Shown here: positions 1 through 7,551 of the stretch, piece by piece
Position numbering within the stretch: position 1 is the first letter of the stretch
Layout: each line of letters begins with the position of its first letter
Origin: a virus
Strand: one strand, 5' to 3'
Virus record (IMG/VR): IMGVR_UViG_3300012984_000019
Coordinates: 1-58,552 of that record
DNA: 58,552 bases
Position numbers and translations under genes: made by a program
The notes under the pieces: model-generated
Seen by the model: only the letters and a program-made list of their open reading frames with translations
The model's database searches: none
What the model was told of the DNA's origin: nothing

Positions 1-342
1 GACCCGTTCGGTGGCGCTGAGGACCTTAAGAATAGGGTGCTCCGCTGTGTAGGCGTTGCTGAGGACAGAATTTCTGAGGACCCTCTCAGGGCTCTCAGGG
101 CTGTTCGCTTCATCGTCACCAAGAACCTCGTGTGGGACAAGGAACTCGTCGCTGTCCTCTGTGCTCGCTGGCTTCCCGAAGCCCTTGCGTCTGTCTCTGT
201 TGAGCGTAGGCGTGAGGAAATGGCGAAGGCTATGCACACGGACACGATGAGGACCCTCGCGCTTCTTTTCTCGCTTCCCATTGGTTTCAGGGAAGCGGTG
301 TTCGCTGATGGCATGTGGCTTAAGCCCACGATGGAAAAGTGA
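1..342 (+). CDS. CCA-adding enzyme (tRNA nucleotidyltransferase), 3' part of gene
   Basis: The frame is open from base 1, so the gene starts outside the window; the GTG at 37 is internal. The residues DPFGGAEDLKNRVLR and RISEDPLRALRAVRF match the end of the catalytic head and the neck helix of class II poly(A) polymerase / CCA-adding enzymes, which add or repair the 3' CCA of tRNAs. The product ends only about 80 residues after the motif, shorter than bacterial enzymes, which carry a longer body and tail. This suggests a compact phage form that may serve phage-encoded tRNAs elsewhere in the genome. The stop overlaps the next ATG (TGATG). Confidence 0.8.
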   Translation, partial: DPFGGAEDLKNRVLRCVGVAEDRISEDPLRALRAVRFIVTKNLVWDKELVAVLCARWLPEALASVSVERRREEMAKAMHTDTMRTLALLFSLPIGFREAVFADGMWLKPTMEK

Positions 343-518
343 TGTCCGAAGATGAATTCCGTGGCATAGTAAAGCGGTACACAATCGCCTCTATGTCCAC
401 GGAATTCATCCGGGCGAATGGAGTAGATCGTGGAGGCATGGCAGCCTCGGTGCTTGATTCACTAGACGATATGCCAGCACTAATAGAAGAACTTAGACGA
501 ATGAGGGAGACAGAGTGA
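342..518 (+). CDS. hypothetical protein, 58 aa
   Basis: Small acidic, probably helical protein (starts MSEDEFRGIVKRY, ends ELRRMRETE) with no recognised domain. Its ATG overlaps the stop of the CCA-adding enzyme gene and its own stop overlaps the next GTG, so it is translationally coupled on both sides. Reality is supported by this tight packing and by the lack of any competing frame. Confidence 0.6.
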   Translation: MSEDEFRGIVKRYTIASMSTEFIRANGVDRGGMAASVLDSLDDMPALIEELRRMRETE

Positions 519-1048
519 CACTGACACCAAACGTAGACTACGCGACGTTCACTCGCGCAGATGACGGCACAATTACAATGGAGTGGCACGGCGATGTCGG
601 CGTTGCTCTAATTACGCGTGACCTCATTGAGGCCACAGTTAGGGAGCACAATGAAAACGTTGAACTGCGTAATCGGCTGGACAACATTAGACGGCTGGTT
701 GCCACGTCCCAGATTGTCGATCCGGGCAACGGGTATCCGATCCAGGCTATTCCCAAGACCTATCTTCTCAGCGCGCTAGACGCGCCAATCATGGGGCAGA
801 GGTTTGAGGCCCCGGTAGCACCTAACGGTGCTATTCCCATGCCAGAGAAGGCAGACAATTGGGTGGCGGCGTTTGACGAGGACGGGAATGTTCTTCGCAA
901 GATCGTCTACCCCGCTGACTTCGATATCTCTGCACTAGAACTATCTGGCATCGGTTGGAGTATGCACTACACGCAGAAGGCTTATCGTGTAGTGACCAGC
1001 GACCAGCGTGTTCTAAAGGATCGTCGTGGCAACTACAACTTCCGGTAG
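515..1048 (+). CDS. hypothetical protein, 177 aa
   Basis: GTG start in a GTGA overlap with the previous stop. The N-terminal half has a short coiled-coil-like stretch (TVREHNENVELRNRLDNIRR); the C-terminal half is mixed alpha/beta (AAFDEDGNVLRKIVYPADF). No family recognised. It is the longest of the small genes in this left cluster. Confidence 0.7.
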   Translation: MTLTPNVDYATFTRADDGTITMEWHGDVGVALITRDLIEATVREHNENVELRNRLDNIRRLVATSQIVDPGNGYPIQAIPKTYLLSALDAPIMGQRFEAPVAPNGAIPMPEKADNWVAAFDEDGNVLRKIVYPADFDISALELSGIGWSMHYTQKAYRVVTSDQRVLKDRRGNYNFR

Positions 1049-1226
1049 GCTAAGGACGTGCTGGGACCGCTGCCCTTCATGTAGAGGCTCCGGGCTTTCC
1101 GCCACCAGCGCGGACATTCGTGAGTGCTATCACTGTAAGGGCGACACCGTAGTAAGAATGCGTGACAATAAAGGTCGCTTCATGAGCAAAGAGATATTCA
1201 TTGATGAGAGGAAACTTCGTGGCTAA
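1026..1226 (+). CDS. small zinc-binding protein, 66 aa
   Basis: GTG start inside the end of the previous gene. Two Cys pairs, CPSCRGSG and CYHCKGD, resemble half of a DnaJ-type CxxCxGxG zinc centre, so the protein probably binds one zinc ion. A basic C-terminus (NKGRFMSKEIF) could contact nucleic acid. Function unknown. Confidence 0.65.
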   Translation: MATTTSGRLRTCWDRCPSCRGSGLSATSADIRECYHCKGDTVVRMRDNKGRFMSKEIFIDERKLRG

Positions 1227-1407
1227 GAAAGCAGCAATTAAGGCCGGTGCGAAAGCACTAAAGGACAAGCGTCTATCGGGCAACTGGAAGTTGAACCGTG
1301 GTGACGAAGGTCTTGCGGCTGCTGCTATCATGGCTGCTTGGCCTATCATCGAGGCAGCGGTCATTGCAGAATACCAAAACACCTACATGGATGGAGAAGA
1401 CTCATGA
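1219..1407 (+). CDS. hypothetical protein, 62 aa
   Basis: Start placed at the GTG at 1219 because GAGAGGAAA lies at a good ribosome-binding distance; an in-frame ATG at 1204 has no such site. The Lys/Ala-rich N-terminus (MAKKAAIKAGAKALKDKR) is followed by one hydrophobic stretch (AAAAIMAAWPIIEAAVIAEY) long enough for a weak membrane helix or an amphipathic helix. Its stop overlaps the next ATG. Confidence 0.6.
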   Translation: MAKKAAIKAGAKALKDKRLSGNWKLNRGDEGLAAAAIMAAWPIIEAAVIAEYQNTYMDGEDS

Positions 1408-1586
1408 CGCCACAGGAGCACAAGAACGAGGCTGAGAAGTATCTTCGCACGGTCGATGAGCAATTGACCATCATTCAGAGCATGGGTAGAGTTCCTGTGC
1501 CGGAGGCCGAGGCTGCGCTAAAGATCGTGGCGATCACTACGGCTGTAGCACAGGCACACGCAACGCTCGCCACTGTGAGGCCGTAA
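1404..1586 (+). CDS. hypothetical protein, 60 aa
   Basis: ATGA overlap with the previous stop. Helical, hydrophilic protein (MTPQEHKNEAEKYLRTVDEQ, then an Ala-rich helix). No domain recognised. It is one of a run of start-stop-overlapping genes that are probably co-transcribed. Confidence 0.6.
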   Translation: MTPQEHKNEAEKYLRTVDEQLTIIQSMGRVPVPEAEAALKIVAITTAVAQAHATLATVRP

Positions 1587-1942
1587 TGCCTAGCACTCTA
1601 GTAGTTGACCGACAGGTTCGTGGTAATCCTCTGTACGTCGAAGCGCCGGTGTTCTGGATTGCCATTAACTATGGCTATGAGTTCCGTGCGTATCCTAACC
1701 TGCGAATGGCTAAGACCCGTTTGAAGCAGGATATGAACCAGTACCGTCAGACAAAGGATAAGCCTTGGTATAACTCCGAGCCTCCTGCTGTATTCCTTCT
1801 CGATGCTGAGTCGGGTCGTTACCTACAGGTTGGCGAATACGATATGCCAAAGTATAAGGTCGCGCTTTCGCACTGCTACACTGCCGAGCAGGTCTACATC
1901 CTCTGTCCTCGTGCTGTAATGCCTGCGGGAGTCGTAGACTAA
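1586..1942 (+). CDS. hypothetical protein, 118 aa
   Basis: TAATG overlap on both ends. Aromatic-rich alpha/beta protein (VFWIAINYGYEFRAYPNLRMA) with no recognised family. Two Cys residues near the C-terminus are not in a clear metal motif. Confidence 0.65.
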   Translation: MPSTLVVDRQVRGNPLYVEAPVFWIAINYGYEFRAYPNLRMAKTRLKQDMNQYRQTKDKPWYNSEPPAVFLLDAESGRYLQVGEYDMPKYKVALSHCYTAEQVYILCPRAVMPAGVVD

Positions 1943-2211
1943 TGACTCTGACTCAGTGGTCGTATTTCCTTACGGTCATCACAGCGTTCTCCATCTGGAT
2001 TTCCTTCAAGTGGTCGCCGTGGGGCTGGGGCATCGGGGTCCTTGCACAAATTCCCTGGGCCTGGTATGCTATTGTCACAGACCAAACCGGCTTCATCTGG
2101 GAGTGCATCATCATCGGCGCGGTCTATGCAAACAACTTCTGGAAGGCATACAATGGTACTGACAACAGACATAGTGAACAACCCGACAGACGAGAGCCCG
2201 CTACCCCTTGA
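1942..2211 (+). CDS. small membrane protein, 89 aa
   Basis: About three predicted transmembrane segments: residues 5-25 (SYFLTVITAFSIWISF), 28-45 (WGWGIGVLAQIPWAWYAI) and 50-66 (GFIWECIIIGAVYA), then a short charged tail. Function unknown; it may be a small inner-membrane effector. The last 59 bases overlap the next gene. Confidence 0.65.
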   Translation: MTLTQWSYFLTVITAFSIWISFKWSPWGWGIGVLAQIPWAWYAIVTDQTGFIWECIIIGAVYANNFWKAYNGTDNRHSEQPDRREPATP

Positions 2212-2380
2212 CAGGGCTATTAACCTACTGCTAGAGTGGGTTGAGTACGACGGAGGTCTCTACTACGATAAGTGGAGGGGCGACGTTCGTAAGTGCTGCG
2301 GCAATCTCCGTGAGCACGAGCACATGAAGGACTGCAAGGTTCTACGCACCCAGCAATTCCTGGGAGCCATAAATGGATGA
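2153..2380 (+). CDS. hypothetical protein, 75 aa
   Basis: Start placed at ATG 2153 because GGAAGG lies just upstream; the longer in-frame extension is the shadow of the membrane protein. The C-terminal half contains CCGNLREHEHMKDC, a possible Cys/His metal site. No family recognised. Confidence 0.55.
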   Translation: MVLTTDIVNNPTDESPLPLDRAINLLLEWVEYDGGLYYDKWRGDVRKCCGNLREHEHMKDCKVLRTQQFLGAING

Positions 2381-2591
2381 GGATGAGATTCGCCTAGCCG
2401 AAACACTCCACTCCGTTAAGTGCCATATGAGCCACGAAGATCAGTGTGGCTGGTTCTGGGAAAACACTAACGGTGAGCGTTGGAACGGATGGGCTCACAC
2501 TCGTTATCTAAAGTGGGCACAGAGAATTAGGAGCAGGCTCAGCGATCTACCCGATGAAAAGATCATCGAGGTCGTCAAGATTCTAGGTTAG
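2373..2591 (+). CDS. hypothetical protein, 72 aa
   Basis: Starts in a short overlap with the previous gene, preceded by TGGGAG. Acidic N-terminus, Trp-rich centre (CGWFWENTNGERWNGWAH) and a helical C-terminus. No domain recognised. Confidence 0.6.
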   Translation: MDEDEIRLAETLHSVKCHMSHEDQCGWFWENTNGERWNGWAHTRYLKWAQRIRSRLSDLPDEKIIEVVKILG

Positions 2592-2599
2592 GAGACGCT

Positions 2600-2758
2600 A
2601 TGGCACAGGAGACAGGCACTTGTGGTCGCTGTGGCCGTACGCGTTTCGTTAAGCACCTGTACATTGGATCGTACCGGGGTCGACCCGCATGGAGGTGCTC
2701 AGCACGTTCCGTTTGTCACAGTGTTCGTAAGCGACTACCAAAGGACAAGAGGCCATGA
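2600..2758 (+). CDS. small zinc-ribbon-like protein, 52 aa
   Basis: Too short for standard ORF listing but well supported: AGGAGA precedes the ATG and the stop overlaps the next ATG (ATGA). CGRCGRTRFV in the N-terminal half and CSARSVCHSVRKR in the C-terminal half give four cysteines in a basic background, as in small nucleic-acid-binding zinc ribbons. Target unknown. Confidence 0.6.
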   Translation: MAQETGTCGRCGRTRFVKHLYIGSYRGRPAWRCSARSVCHSVRKRLPKDKRP

Positions 2759-3030
2759 CGATGACAAAGACAGCACTAGGCGGTCCCGACCCGGACGAGC
2801 CTAAGCCGAGAAGCGCCCATATCTTTAGCAATGACAATGGGACGTTCTCATCGCCTGCTGCCATCCTTGCGATGAATCACAAGGACAATGGCGCTGGCTG
2901 GTGTATCGGTTGTACGGAGAACGGTGGATCGGTGCCGGTGCTTGAATGCCCGGTCATAGCGATCCTCGAAGAGAACTATAAGAACATGATTGCCCTAGAC
3001 GGTTACCGAACGAAGTATGGCGACCTATAG
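2755..3030 (+). CDS. hypothetical protein, 91 aa
   Basis: ATGA overlap with the previous gene. Contains GWCIGCTENG, a CxxC pair, and a further Cys in LECPVIAIL. No known domain. The C-terminus runs into the next gene. Confidence 0.55.
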   Translation: MTMTKTALGGPDPDEPKPRSAHIFSNDNGTFSSPAAILAMNHKDNGAGWCIGCTENGGSVPVLECPVIAILEENYKNMIALDGYRTKYGDL

Positions 3031-3274
3031 GCCAATGTCTCGTGAAGAGATAGTCTTTGCCTCCAACGAGGCAATACTACGGGTGGTACTATTACAGTCC
3101 ATCTGGCACAATTCCAAATTGACCTGGGACGATGAGATCGACACCCAGGCAATCCTTGACGATTTACGAGAGGCGGCAAACAGGCATGGGATCATGGTTA
3201 ACCAAACAGGTCCAGCCGAGCCACCTGTGCAGCCCTCCGATGAGGGAAGTGTGGGTCAGACCTCCGGCATTTAG
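3017..3274 (+). CDS. hypothetical protein, 85 aa
   Basis: ATG at 3017 inside the end of the previous gene. Mostly helical (REEIVFASNEAILRVVLLQS, then ILDDLREAANRHG), with a Pro/Ser-rich tail. No family recognised. Confidence 0.55.
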   Translation: MATYRPMSREEIVFASNEAILRVVLLQSIWHNSKLTWDDEIDTQAILDDLREAANRHGIMVNQTGPAEPPVQPSDEGSVGQTSGI

Positions 3275-3515
3275 GAAAGAGCCCGAGGCGAAGCGTCCGC
3301 TTCATCGTATGGGTGACGCACCTGACGGCACCTTCGGTGACCGCTGGGAGTGTGACTGTGGTAAGGTATGGCGCATCGGTCGCTCCTGCGACTTCTGTGA
3401 TCGCTGCAAGAATCCTCAGCCTCACCGGGGCTGTCATGTAGTTGGTCACGAGTGGCGCGAAACGCATCACACAATTCGAGAACTATTCACCAGACGTAAG
3501 GAGAAAAATGCCTAA
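3240..3515 (+). CDS. zinc-binding hypothetical protein, 91 aa
   Basis: Start taken at ATG 3240; the ATG at 3309 (MGDAPDGTF) is the alternative, and neither has a strong ribosome site. The core WECDCGKVW, then CDFCDRCKNPQPHRGCHVVGH, has five or six Cys plus His residues and looks like a compact zinc ribbon. The C-terminus is basic (RRKEKNA). Function unknown. Confidence 0.6.
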   Translation: MREVWVRPPAFRKEPEAKRPLHRMGDAPDGTFGDRWECDCGKVWRIGRSCDFCDRCKNPQPHRGCHVVGHEWRETHHTIRELFTRRKEKNA

Positions 3516-3969
3516 GGAACTGTGGTATGAGAGTGACAATCCCTCCAAGGTGGCTCGTGGAGCCGGTTGGCGTGTAGGGGTTGCGGTCCTCGCTACCATC
3601 GTGGTAGTATCTATCCTCGGCGCAATCGGGTGGGGCATCGGCGTTCTGTTGTCTGACCCGGCTGGTAAGGGTAACGCGATCAAGCAGAAGAATACGGCTA
3701 ACAACCGCATTCAGGCGCAGGAACTCTTTGAGCAGTCATACGCTGATATCAAGGCGGCAGACAAGAAGGTGAAGATCGCCAAGGAGGCGCTCGCCACTGA
3801 CCCTGCTGACCCGACCCTGAGGACGAACTACACTGGCGTCCTGCAATTCTGTGTCAGCGCGGTAGAGGATTACAACGCTGATGCCCGGAAGTATTCACTC
3901 GAAGACTTCCGCTCGTCTGATCTGCCTTATCAGATTGACGAATTTGACCCTGCAACCGACTGTAAGTAA
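3508..3969 (+). CDS. membrane-anchored hypothetical protein, 153 aa
   Basis: Strong ribosome site TAAGGAG before ATG 3508. One transmembrane helix at about residues 22-48 (VGVAVLATIVVVSILGAIGW), then an extended extracytoplasmic helical region rich in Lys/Ala/Asp. A single-pass, probably N-in protein. It sits directly before a lipoprotein gene, so the two may act together at the cell envelope, for example in superinfection exclusion. That role is a guess from position only. Confidence 0.65.
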   Translation: MPKELWYESDNPSKVARGAGWRVGVAVLATIVVVSILGAIGWGIGVLLSDPAGKGNAIKQKNTANNRIQAQELFEQSYADIKAADKKVKIAKEALATDPADPTLRTNYTGVLQFCVSAVEDYNADARKYSLEDFRSSDLPYQIDEFDPATDCK

Positions 3970-3980
3970 GGGAGATATAC

Positions 3981-4550
3981 ATGAAGTCCAAGCGTTTTAA
4001 GATTGTCACGGTGGCTATGGCTGCCGTCCTGAGCCTCTTGGCCCTGACCGCCTGTACGGGTGGCGCTGGTTCCAAGGCGCAGAATGAGGGTCAGAAGTTG
4101 ACCGAAGAGGCTTTCGATCAGCAGTCTAAGGCGGTTCCTTATCCCAAGGAGCAGTTGAAGGGCTCTGCCGAGCGCCAGAACATCCGTGAGAAGTTGCTTC
4201 GCACGGAGAACAAGACCCTCCTGGGTTACGTTTACATCATGAACTACGGCAAGATCGTTGGTTACTACTCTGTAAAGGGTAAGGTTTCTTCTAATGCTTC
4301 GCAGATGACGACTGACCAGTTGATCGTTCGTAAGTGTAATAACTCGGGTGACTGCACCTGGGGTACTGTAAATGCGCCCGGTGACGATGGCTCGTATGGT
4401 CCTAATGAGGACGGCATCTTCTTCTTCACCACCGAGGGAGCGTACGTTTCGACTAACCTCGATTACGTCTGGTCTGACCAGCCGCTTCCGATTGACGTTC
4501 CTCGTCTGAACGCCCCTGCTGGCGCGAAGGCTAAGCAACTCGCTGAGTAA
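3981..4550 (+). CDS. phage lipoprotein, 189 aa
   Basis: Classic lipoprotein signal: basic start (MKSKRFK), hydrophobic core, lipobox LTAC with the lipidated Cys at residue 25. The mature part (YVYIMNYGKIVGYYSVKGKV) is beta-rich, about 165 residues, and would face outward, anchored in the cytoplasmic membrane. Surface lipoproteins of phages often block superinfection, but nothing in the sequence proves that here. AGGGAGATAT precedes the start. A perfect hairpin follows, so this ends the first transcription unit. Confidence 0.75.
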   Translation: MKSKRFKIVTVAMAAVLSLLALTACTGGAGSKAQNEGQKLTEEAFDQQSKAVPYPKEQLKGSAERQNIREKLLRTENKTLLGYVYIMNYGKIVGYYSVKGKVSSNASQMTTDQLIVRKCNNSGDCTWGTVNAPGDDGSYGPNEDGIFFFTTEGAYVSTNLDYVWSDQPLPIDVPRLNAPAGAKAKQLAE

Positions 4551-4556
4551 TTAGCA

Positions 4557-4595
4557 CCTAGGACCGGCCCTTGAAGCATCAGGGCCGGTCCTAGG
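4557..4595 (+). terminator. intrinsic terminator hairpin
   Basis: Perfect 15-bp stem (4557-4571 with 4581-4595) with a 9-base loop, directly after the lipoprotein stop and directly before a strong promoter. No T-run, as is usual for actinobacterial terminators. Confidence 0.8.
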
Positions 4596-4598
4596 CTG

Positions 4599-4627
4599 TT
4601 GACAGGCATTGTATGATCCGCTAGACT
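4599..4627 (+). promoter_or_regulatory. sigma70-type promoter
   Basis: TTGACA (4599-4604), 17-base spacer, TAGACT (4622-4627), about 28 bases before ATG 4655. A near-consensus housekeeping promoter placed right behind the terminator, so it restarts transcription for the 4655-7215 gene run. Confidence 0.85.
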
Positions 4628-4654
4628 AGAACTACCAACTACGAGAGGACCAAC

Positions 4655-4963
4655 ATGGAACTGCACGGTGTAGACCCGGCCCTGGTTGAACGATTCATTC
4701 AGCGTATGGGCTACTCAGCCTTTGCTGTGATCGAGAACGGCGGCAACGGCTCTGACCTTCGCACGGATATCTCCGGTGCGATTGTAGAGTGTGGTCTGTG
4801 GGTCGCTGACAAGAACACTGAACTGCGTGGTCTGCGTGATGACGCGCACACCCAGGCACTTTACTGGCAGGAGCGTGACAATACCGCCCTGGCTAACCAC
4901 TATTGGGGTGCCCGCGAAGCATATGTCAAGGCTATCAATATCCTCGAAAGGGTGGGTAAGTGA
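4655..4963 (+). CDS. hypothetical protein, 102 aa
   Basis: First gene after a strong promoter, with GAGAGGA as ribosome site. Predominantly helical (ELRGLRDDAHTQALYWQERD, then ANHYWGAREAYVKAINILER). No family recognised. Being first in its unit it should be among the better expressed genes of this arm. Confidence 0.65.
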   Translation: MELHGVDPALVERFIQRMGYSAFAVIENGGNGSDLRTDISGAIVECGLWVADKNTELRGLRDDAHTQALYWQERDNTALANHYWGAREAYVKAINILERVGK

Positions 4964-5163
4964 TGGAAGACGCCAGAGATATCATCGTCAAGATTTACCA
5001 GTCCCCCACGATTGGGCGTGGCTGGTTCTACAGCGTAAAGCGTGAGGGCTCTCTGTTCCATTACCACGGCTACTGCTACACCCGGCGCGGTGCTAAGCGT
5101 AAGGCTCATCGTATTACTCAGAAAATGCTAGCACCTACCAATGAGAAGGTATGGCGCGTATAG
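4963..5163 (+). CDS. hypothetical protein, 66 aa
   Basis: TGATG overlap with the previous stop. Basic, aromatic-rich protein (GRGWFYSVKREGSLFHYHGY, then TRRGAKRKAHR) that could bind nucleic acid. No domain recognised. Confidence 0.6.
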   Translation: MEDARDIIVKIYQSPTIGRGWFYSVKREGSLFHYHGYCYTRRGAKRKAHRITQKMLAPTNEKVWRV

Positions 5164-5311
5164 CGCAGCCGCTCGAAAAATAGGTAGTGTATCCCATTCG
5201 CGGTGTTGTCCCCATAAAGACTGGATCGGTTGAGATCATATGCGGCCATTGAGGCCGAGTCAGCGGGACCTCATGCCAGGTCTGTGAAGCCTGGTCTATT
5301 TAGGAGGAAAA
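5164..5311 (+). other. noncoding leader, 148 bases
   Basis: No ORF with a plausible start. Contains two short inverted repeats (CGGCC/GGCCG near 5243 and CCAGG/CCTGG near 5277) before a strong AGGAGG ribosome site at 5303. It may be an untranslated leader; no clear promoter seen. Confidence 0.35.
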
Positions 5312-5458
5312 ATGCCGTGTTGTGAGGGTAGGTTGCAGACCTGTCAGGAAAAGGGGTGTATCGTGAAGCGTCTTGAACGTATCCGTGAGCCTGATGAGTG
5401 TGATTGTGATGGGTTGCAGCATAGGCTGGACTGTCCTCAGCATGAGGTTTGTTTCTGA
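5312..5458 (+). CDS. Cys-rich small protein, 48 aa
   Basis: ATG preceded by a full AGGAGGAAAA ribosome site; the stop overlaps the next ATG (TGATG). Eight cysteines in 48 residues (MPCCEGRLQTCQEKGC, CDCDG, CPQHEVCF) indicate metal binding. Too short for standard ORF listing. Function unknown. Confidence 0.65.
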   Translation: MPCCEGRLQTCQEKGCIVKRLERIREPDECDCDGLQHRLDCPQHEVCF

Positions 5459-5790
5459 TGGAGTCGGAGTTGTGGCATGAGCATCAGAAGGTTTGTCCTC
5501 ATAAGCCGTGTCCGTCGATGATCTATAACCTGTGGAGGGAGGGTCTGTTGAGTCGTACGTCTATCCCTTTCGGGAATGAATTGTTTGATCCTAAGGTGAA
5601 GGACCCTGCTGTGGATAAAGGTGTGTGTCTAGCGTGTGGCTCTGCTGTCCTTGACGGTGAGCATCTGCGTGATGATCTTGAACCTTGCTTTGGTAGGAAG
5701 GACTGCCCTTCCTGTCATGGCTGGGGGTGTAATTGGAATGGTGGTCAGGAAAATGAGTGTGGTACCTGTCACGGAGAGGGAATGGTATGA
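5458..5790 (+). CDS. zinc-finger protein with DnaJ-type Cys motifs, 110 aa
   Basis: Starts at ATG 5458, overlapping the previous stop. Cys pairs: CPHKPC near the N-terminus, CLACGSA in the middle, and CPSCHGWGCNWNGG followed by CGTCHGEG at the C-terminus. The last two match the CxxCxGxG repeats of the DnaJ zinc centre, but there is no J domain. Probably a structural zinc module; partner unknown. Confidence 0.65.
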   Translation: MESELWHEHQKVCPHKPCPSMIYNLWREGLLSRTSIPFGNELFDPKVKDPAVDKGVCLACGSAVLDGEHLRDDLEPCFGRKDCPSCHGWGCNWNGGQENECGTCHGEGMV

Positions 5791-6032
5791 ATGACACCAC
5801 TGGAAACGTTTGTGGATCTGCTGTGGAAACGCCAGCAGGCATTCTCCTGTGCGGCTCCTGGCCCCCCGAGGTCGGAGAGGAATACTTCAACGGTCGAGGC
5901 CAGAAGTTTATCTGGGACGGAGCCCAGGGAGTCCTACAGACGGACATTACCAAGGGACCTGGCCGTCTTTACAGGGCTGTCGACTCTGTGGTAGACTTCG
6001 TGTTCTTTGGTGGATGGATGAGAGGATTCTAA
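5787..6032 (+). CDS. hypothetical protein, 81 aa
   Basis: ATGA overlap with the previous gene. Gly-rich alpha/beta protein (FIWDGAQGVLQTDITKGPGR) with an aromatic hydrophobic C-terminus (VVDFVFFGGWMRGF). No family recognised. Confidence 0.6.
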   Translation: MNDTTGNVCGSAVETPAGILLCGSWPPEVGEEYFNGRGQKFIWDGAQGVLQTDITKGPGRLYRAVDSVVDFVFFGGWMRGF

Positions 6033-6316
6033 TGCCTAGCGCCCAGGAGAAGTATTTCCGTCACCTCGACACCTATATCACTCAGGCTAAAATGATCGGT
6101 TGGGATTATCAGGAGTTAGAGGACGCCTCTCAGGAGTTGGCTTACCTGTATGCCATGCTGGATTGCCCTTGGCGTAATAAGACTGGCATCTGTGGGTCTG
6201 GGTGTCAGACTGAACCTGCCTGTGAAACCGGATGGTCTGATGAGTTTGAGATTCGTAAGGAAATTGCCGAACAGTTGGCACACATTAAGACACTGATTGA
6301 GGGGTTGAGGCCATAA
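6032..6316 (+). CDS. hypothetical protein, 94 aa
   Basis: Start at ATG 6032 (TAATG overlap). Helical at both ends with a central Cys cluster (CPWRNKTGICGSGCQTEPAC) that may bind metal. No known family. Confidence 0.6.
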   Translation: MPSAQEKYFRHLDTYITQAKMIGWDYQELEDASQELAYLYAMLDCPWRNKTGICGSGCQTEPACETGWSDEFEIRKEIAEQLAHIKTLIEGLRP

Positions 6317-6702
6317 TGTTTAGAGGATTTAATCGACAGGCAGAAACGCCGGTAGAAACGCCGAAAACGCCGGAAAACGCCGGGGTTGAAGAAACGCCGG
6401 AATTGCCGGATCTAGTCGGCCCGGTCGCTGTGGTCTACTCTCTTGCATGGAGAGCCAATGACGATAGGCATGAGGAAGCATGGTGGCTCCCTGTAGTAGT
6501 GCATATTGATCAGGTGAGCGATCTCATTCATGATCATCTTCGTTACTTCAATAAGAAGGAAATGATCTTGGTTAGGGCTTCTACTGAGAAGGCTGCTCAT
6601 GCTGCTGTTGAGCGTGAGGTAACCAAGGCTAAGCAAAGCCTGAACGGGGCTCTGAATATTGTTCAGGGTAACCCCCACGTCTTCATGCTAGGAGGGAAAT
6701 AA
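6316..6702 (+). CDS. hypothetical protein, 128 aa
   Basis: TAATG overlap. The first 35 residues are a low-complexity Pro/Glu/Thr linker; the underlying DNA repeats a GAAACGCCGG-like unit several times (6346-6402). The rest is an alpha/beta domain (VAVVYSLAWRAN, then VRASTEKAAHAAVEREVTK). No domain recognised. Confidence 0.6.
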   Translation: MFRGFNRQAETPVETPKTPENAGVEETPELPDLVGPVAVVYSLAWRANDDRHEEAWWLPVVVHIDQVSDLIHDHLRYFNKKEMILVRASTEKAAHAAVEREVTKAKQSLNGALNIVQGNPHVFMLGGK

Positions 6703-6992
6703 TGAGCCTAGATGAGCACTCACATTACAAGACGATCTGCACCCGTCATTGGGACAGACGACGTAAGTCTTACCGCTGGCATGTGGCCTTGCAGGAGGCT
6801 ACAAAGGATGGCTGGCGTACTCGTCAGAACCTCCACGGTAGGTTCTGTTTCCCTCTGAGGGTGGAGACTTACTTCACCCGGAGGTCATTGGTGAGGGAGA
6901 AGAAACTTGCTGGTAAGGCTAGCACCAAGCAACGTGTCCGTTACTACAATGAGAAGGGTCACGAAGTCTCCTATGGAATTGGACCAGGCTAA
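6702..6992 (+). CDS. basic hypothetical protein, 96 aa
   Basis: Strongly basic (CTRHWDRRRKSYRWHVALQ, TRRSLVREKKLAGKASTKQR). TAATG overlap and a good AGGAGGG ribosome site. Probably nucleic-acid binding by charge alone; no family recognised. Confidence 0.6.
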   Translation: MSLDEHSHYKTICTRHWDRRRKSYRWHVALQEATKDGWRTRQNLHGRFCFPLRVETYFTRRSLVREKKLAGKASTKQRVRYYNEKGHEVSYGIGPG

Positions 6993-7215
6993 TCAAAACG
7001 GGCCGGTAGCCAAAGGCTTCCTCTCCGACATAGATAAGAGAGCCAACAGACTACAGGCAAGAATGAACCATACAGGATGGTTTGCTGACGGGTTCGTATG
7101 GACTGACTATCACGCCTTGATGGCTAAGCCTGAGCCCTTGGAGATACACTTCGAAACAGGAGAGTTATCCCCAGATGTTATCCACATACTGATGGGTAAG
7201 TCACCACATAACTGA
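6973..7215 (+). CDS. hypothetical protein, 80 aa
   Basis: ATG 6973 within the end of the previous gene. Contains SDIDKRANRLQARMNHTGWF. The 3' part of the gene carries a DnaA box and a near match (7165-7186), so the candidate origin begins inside it. Last plus-strand gene before the convergent region. Confidence 0.55.
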   Translation: MELDQANQNGPVAKGFLSDIDKRANRLQARMNHTGWFADGFVWTDYHALMAKPEPLEIHFETGELSPDVIHILMGKSPHN

Positions 7216-7516
7216 ATTATAAGGAAGTGATCACTCACAAATCTATTGGGGTGTTATAGAGCATATTAAAGATGCCATCGTAATGGCTAAAACTGACCTA
7301 AAACCTAGTCATTATGGGCTATATGATGGGAAAACCTCTCCATAACAGGGCTTATCCCCCCTATACTGCAAGAGGAACAGGTGAAATACCGCGCCAATCG
7401 TAAATAGAGCAACTTTGTGAGTGATGACTCACTTAAGTTATCCACAGGTTATCCACATCCTGGGTAAAAATGCCTTCCATCGTAATACCTGGGGAAAATG
7501 CGACCCTATCGTAATT
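7165..7516. other. candidate replication origin / control region
   Basis: Gene-free from 7216 to 7597 between convergent gene blocks, and AT-rich compared with its surroundings. Holds three perfect TTATCCACA DnaA boxes (7178-7186, 7438-7446, 7449-7457) and one near match (7165-7173). A 14-base inverted pair with one mismatch, TGATCACTCACAAA (7228-7241) and TTTGTGAGTGATGA (7414-7427), brackets the middle. Four TTACGA boxes on the minus strand lie at 7278, 7398, 7480 and 7509. Clustered DnaA boxes in AT-rich DNA are typical of origins; the assignment is an inference. Confidence 0.5.
7459..7516. repeat. two tandem copies of a CCTGGG-N15-TCGTAAT element
   Basis: Copies begin at 7459 and 7488; a third stands alone at 8616. 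In all three CCTGGG and TCGTAA are exactly 21 bases apart, with an A-rich stretch ending in ATG between them. Read on the minus strand each is a TTACGAT box followed by CATTTT and CCCAGG, so they belong to the phage's TTACGA promoter-box family. Confidence 0.65.
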
Positions 7517-7551
7517 AGGGCCAAATTTGCCACGCATCGCACATGCGAAAA

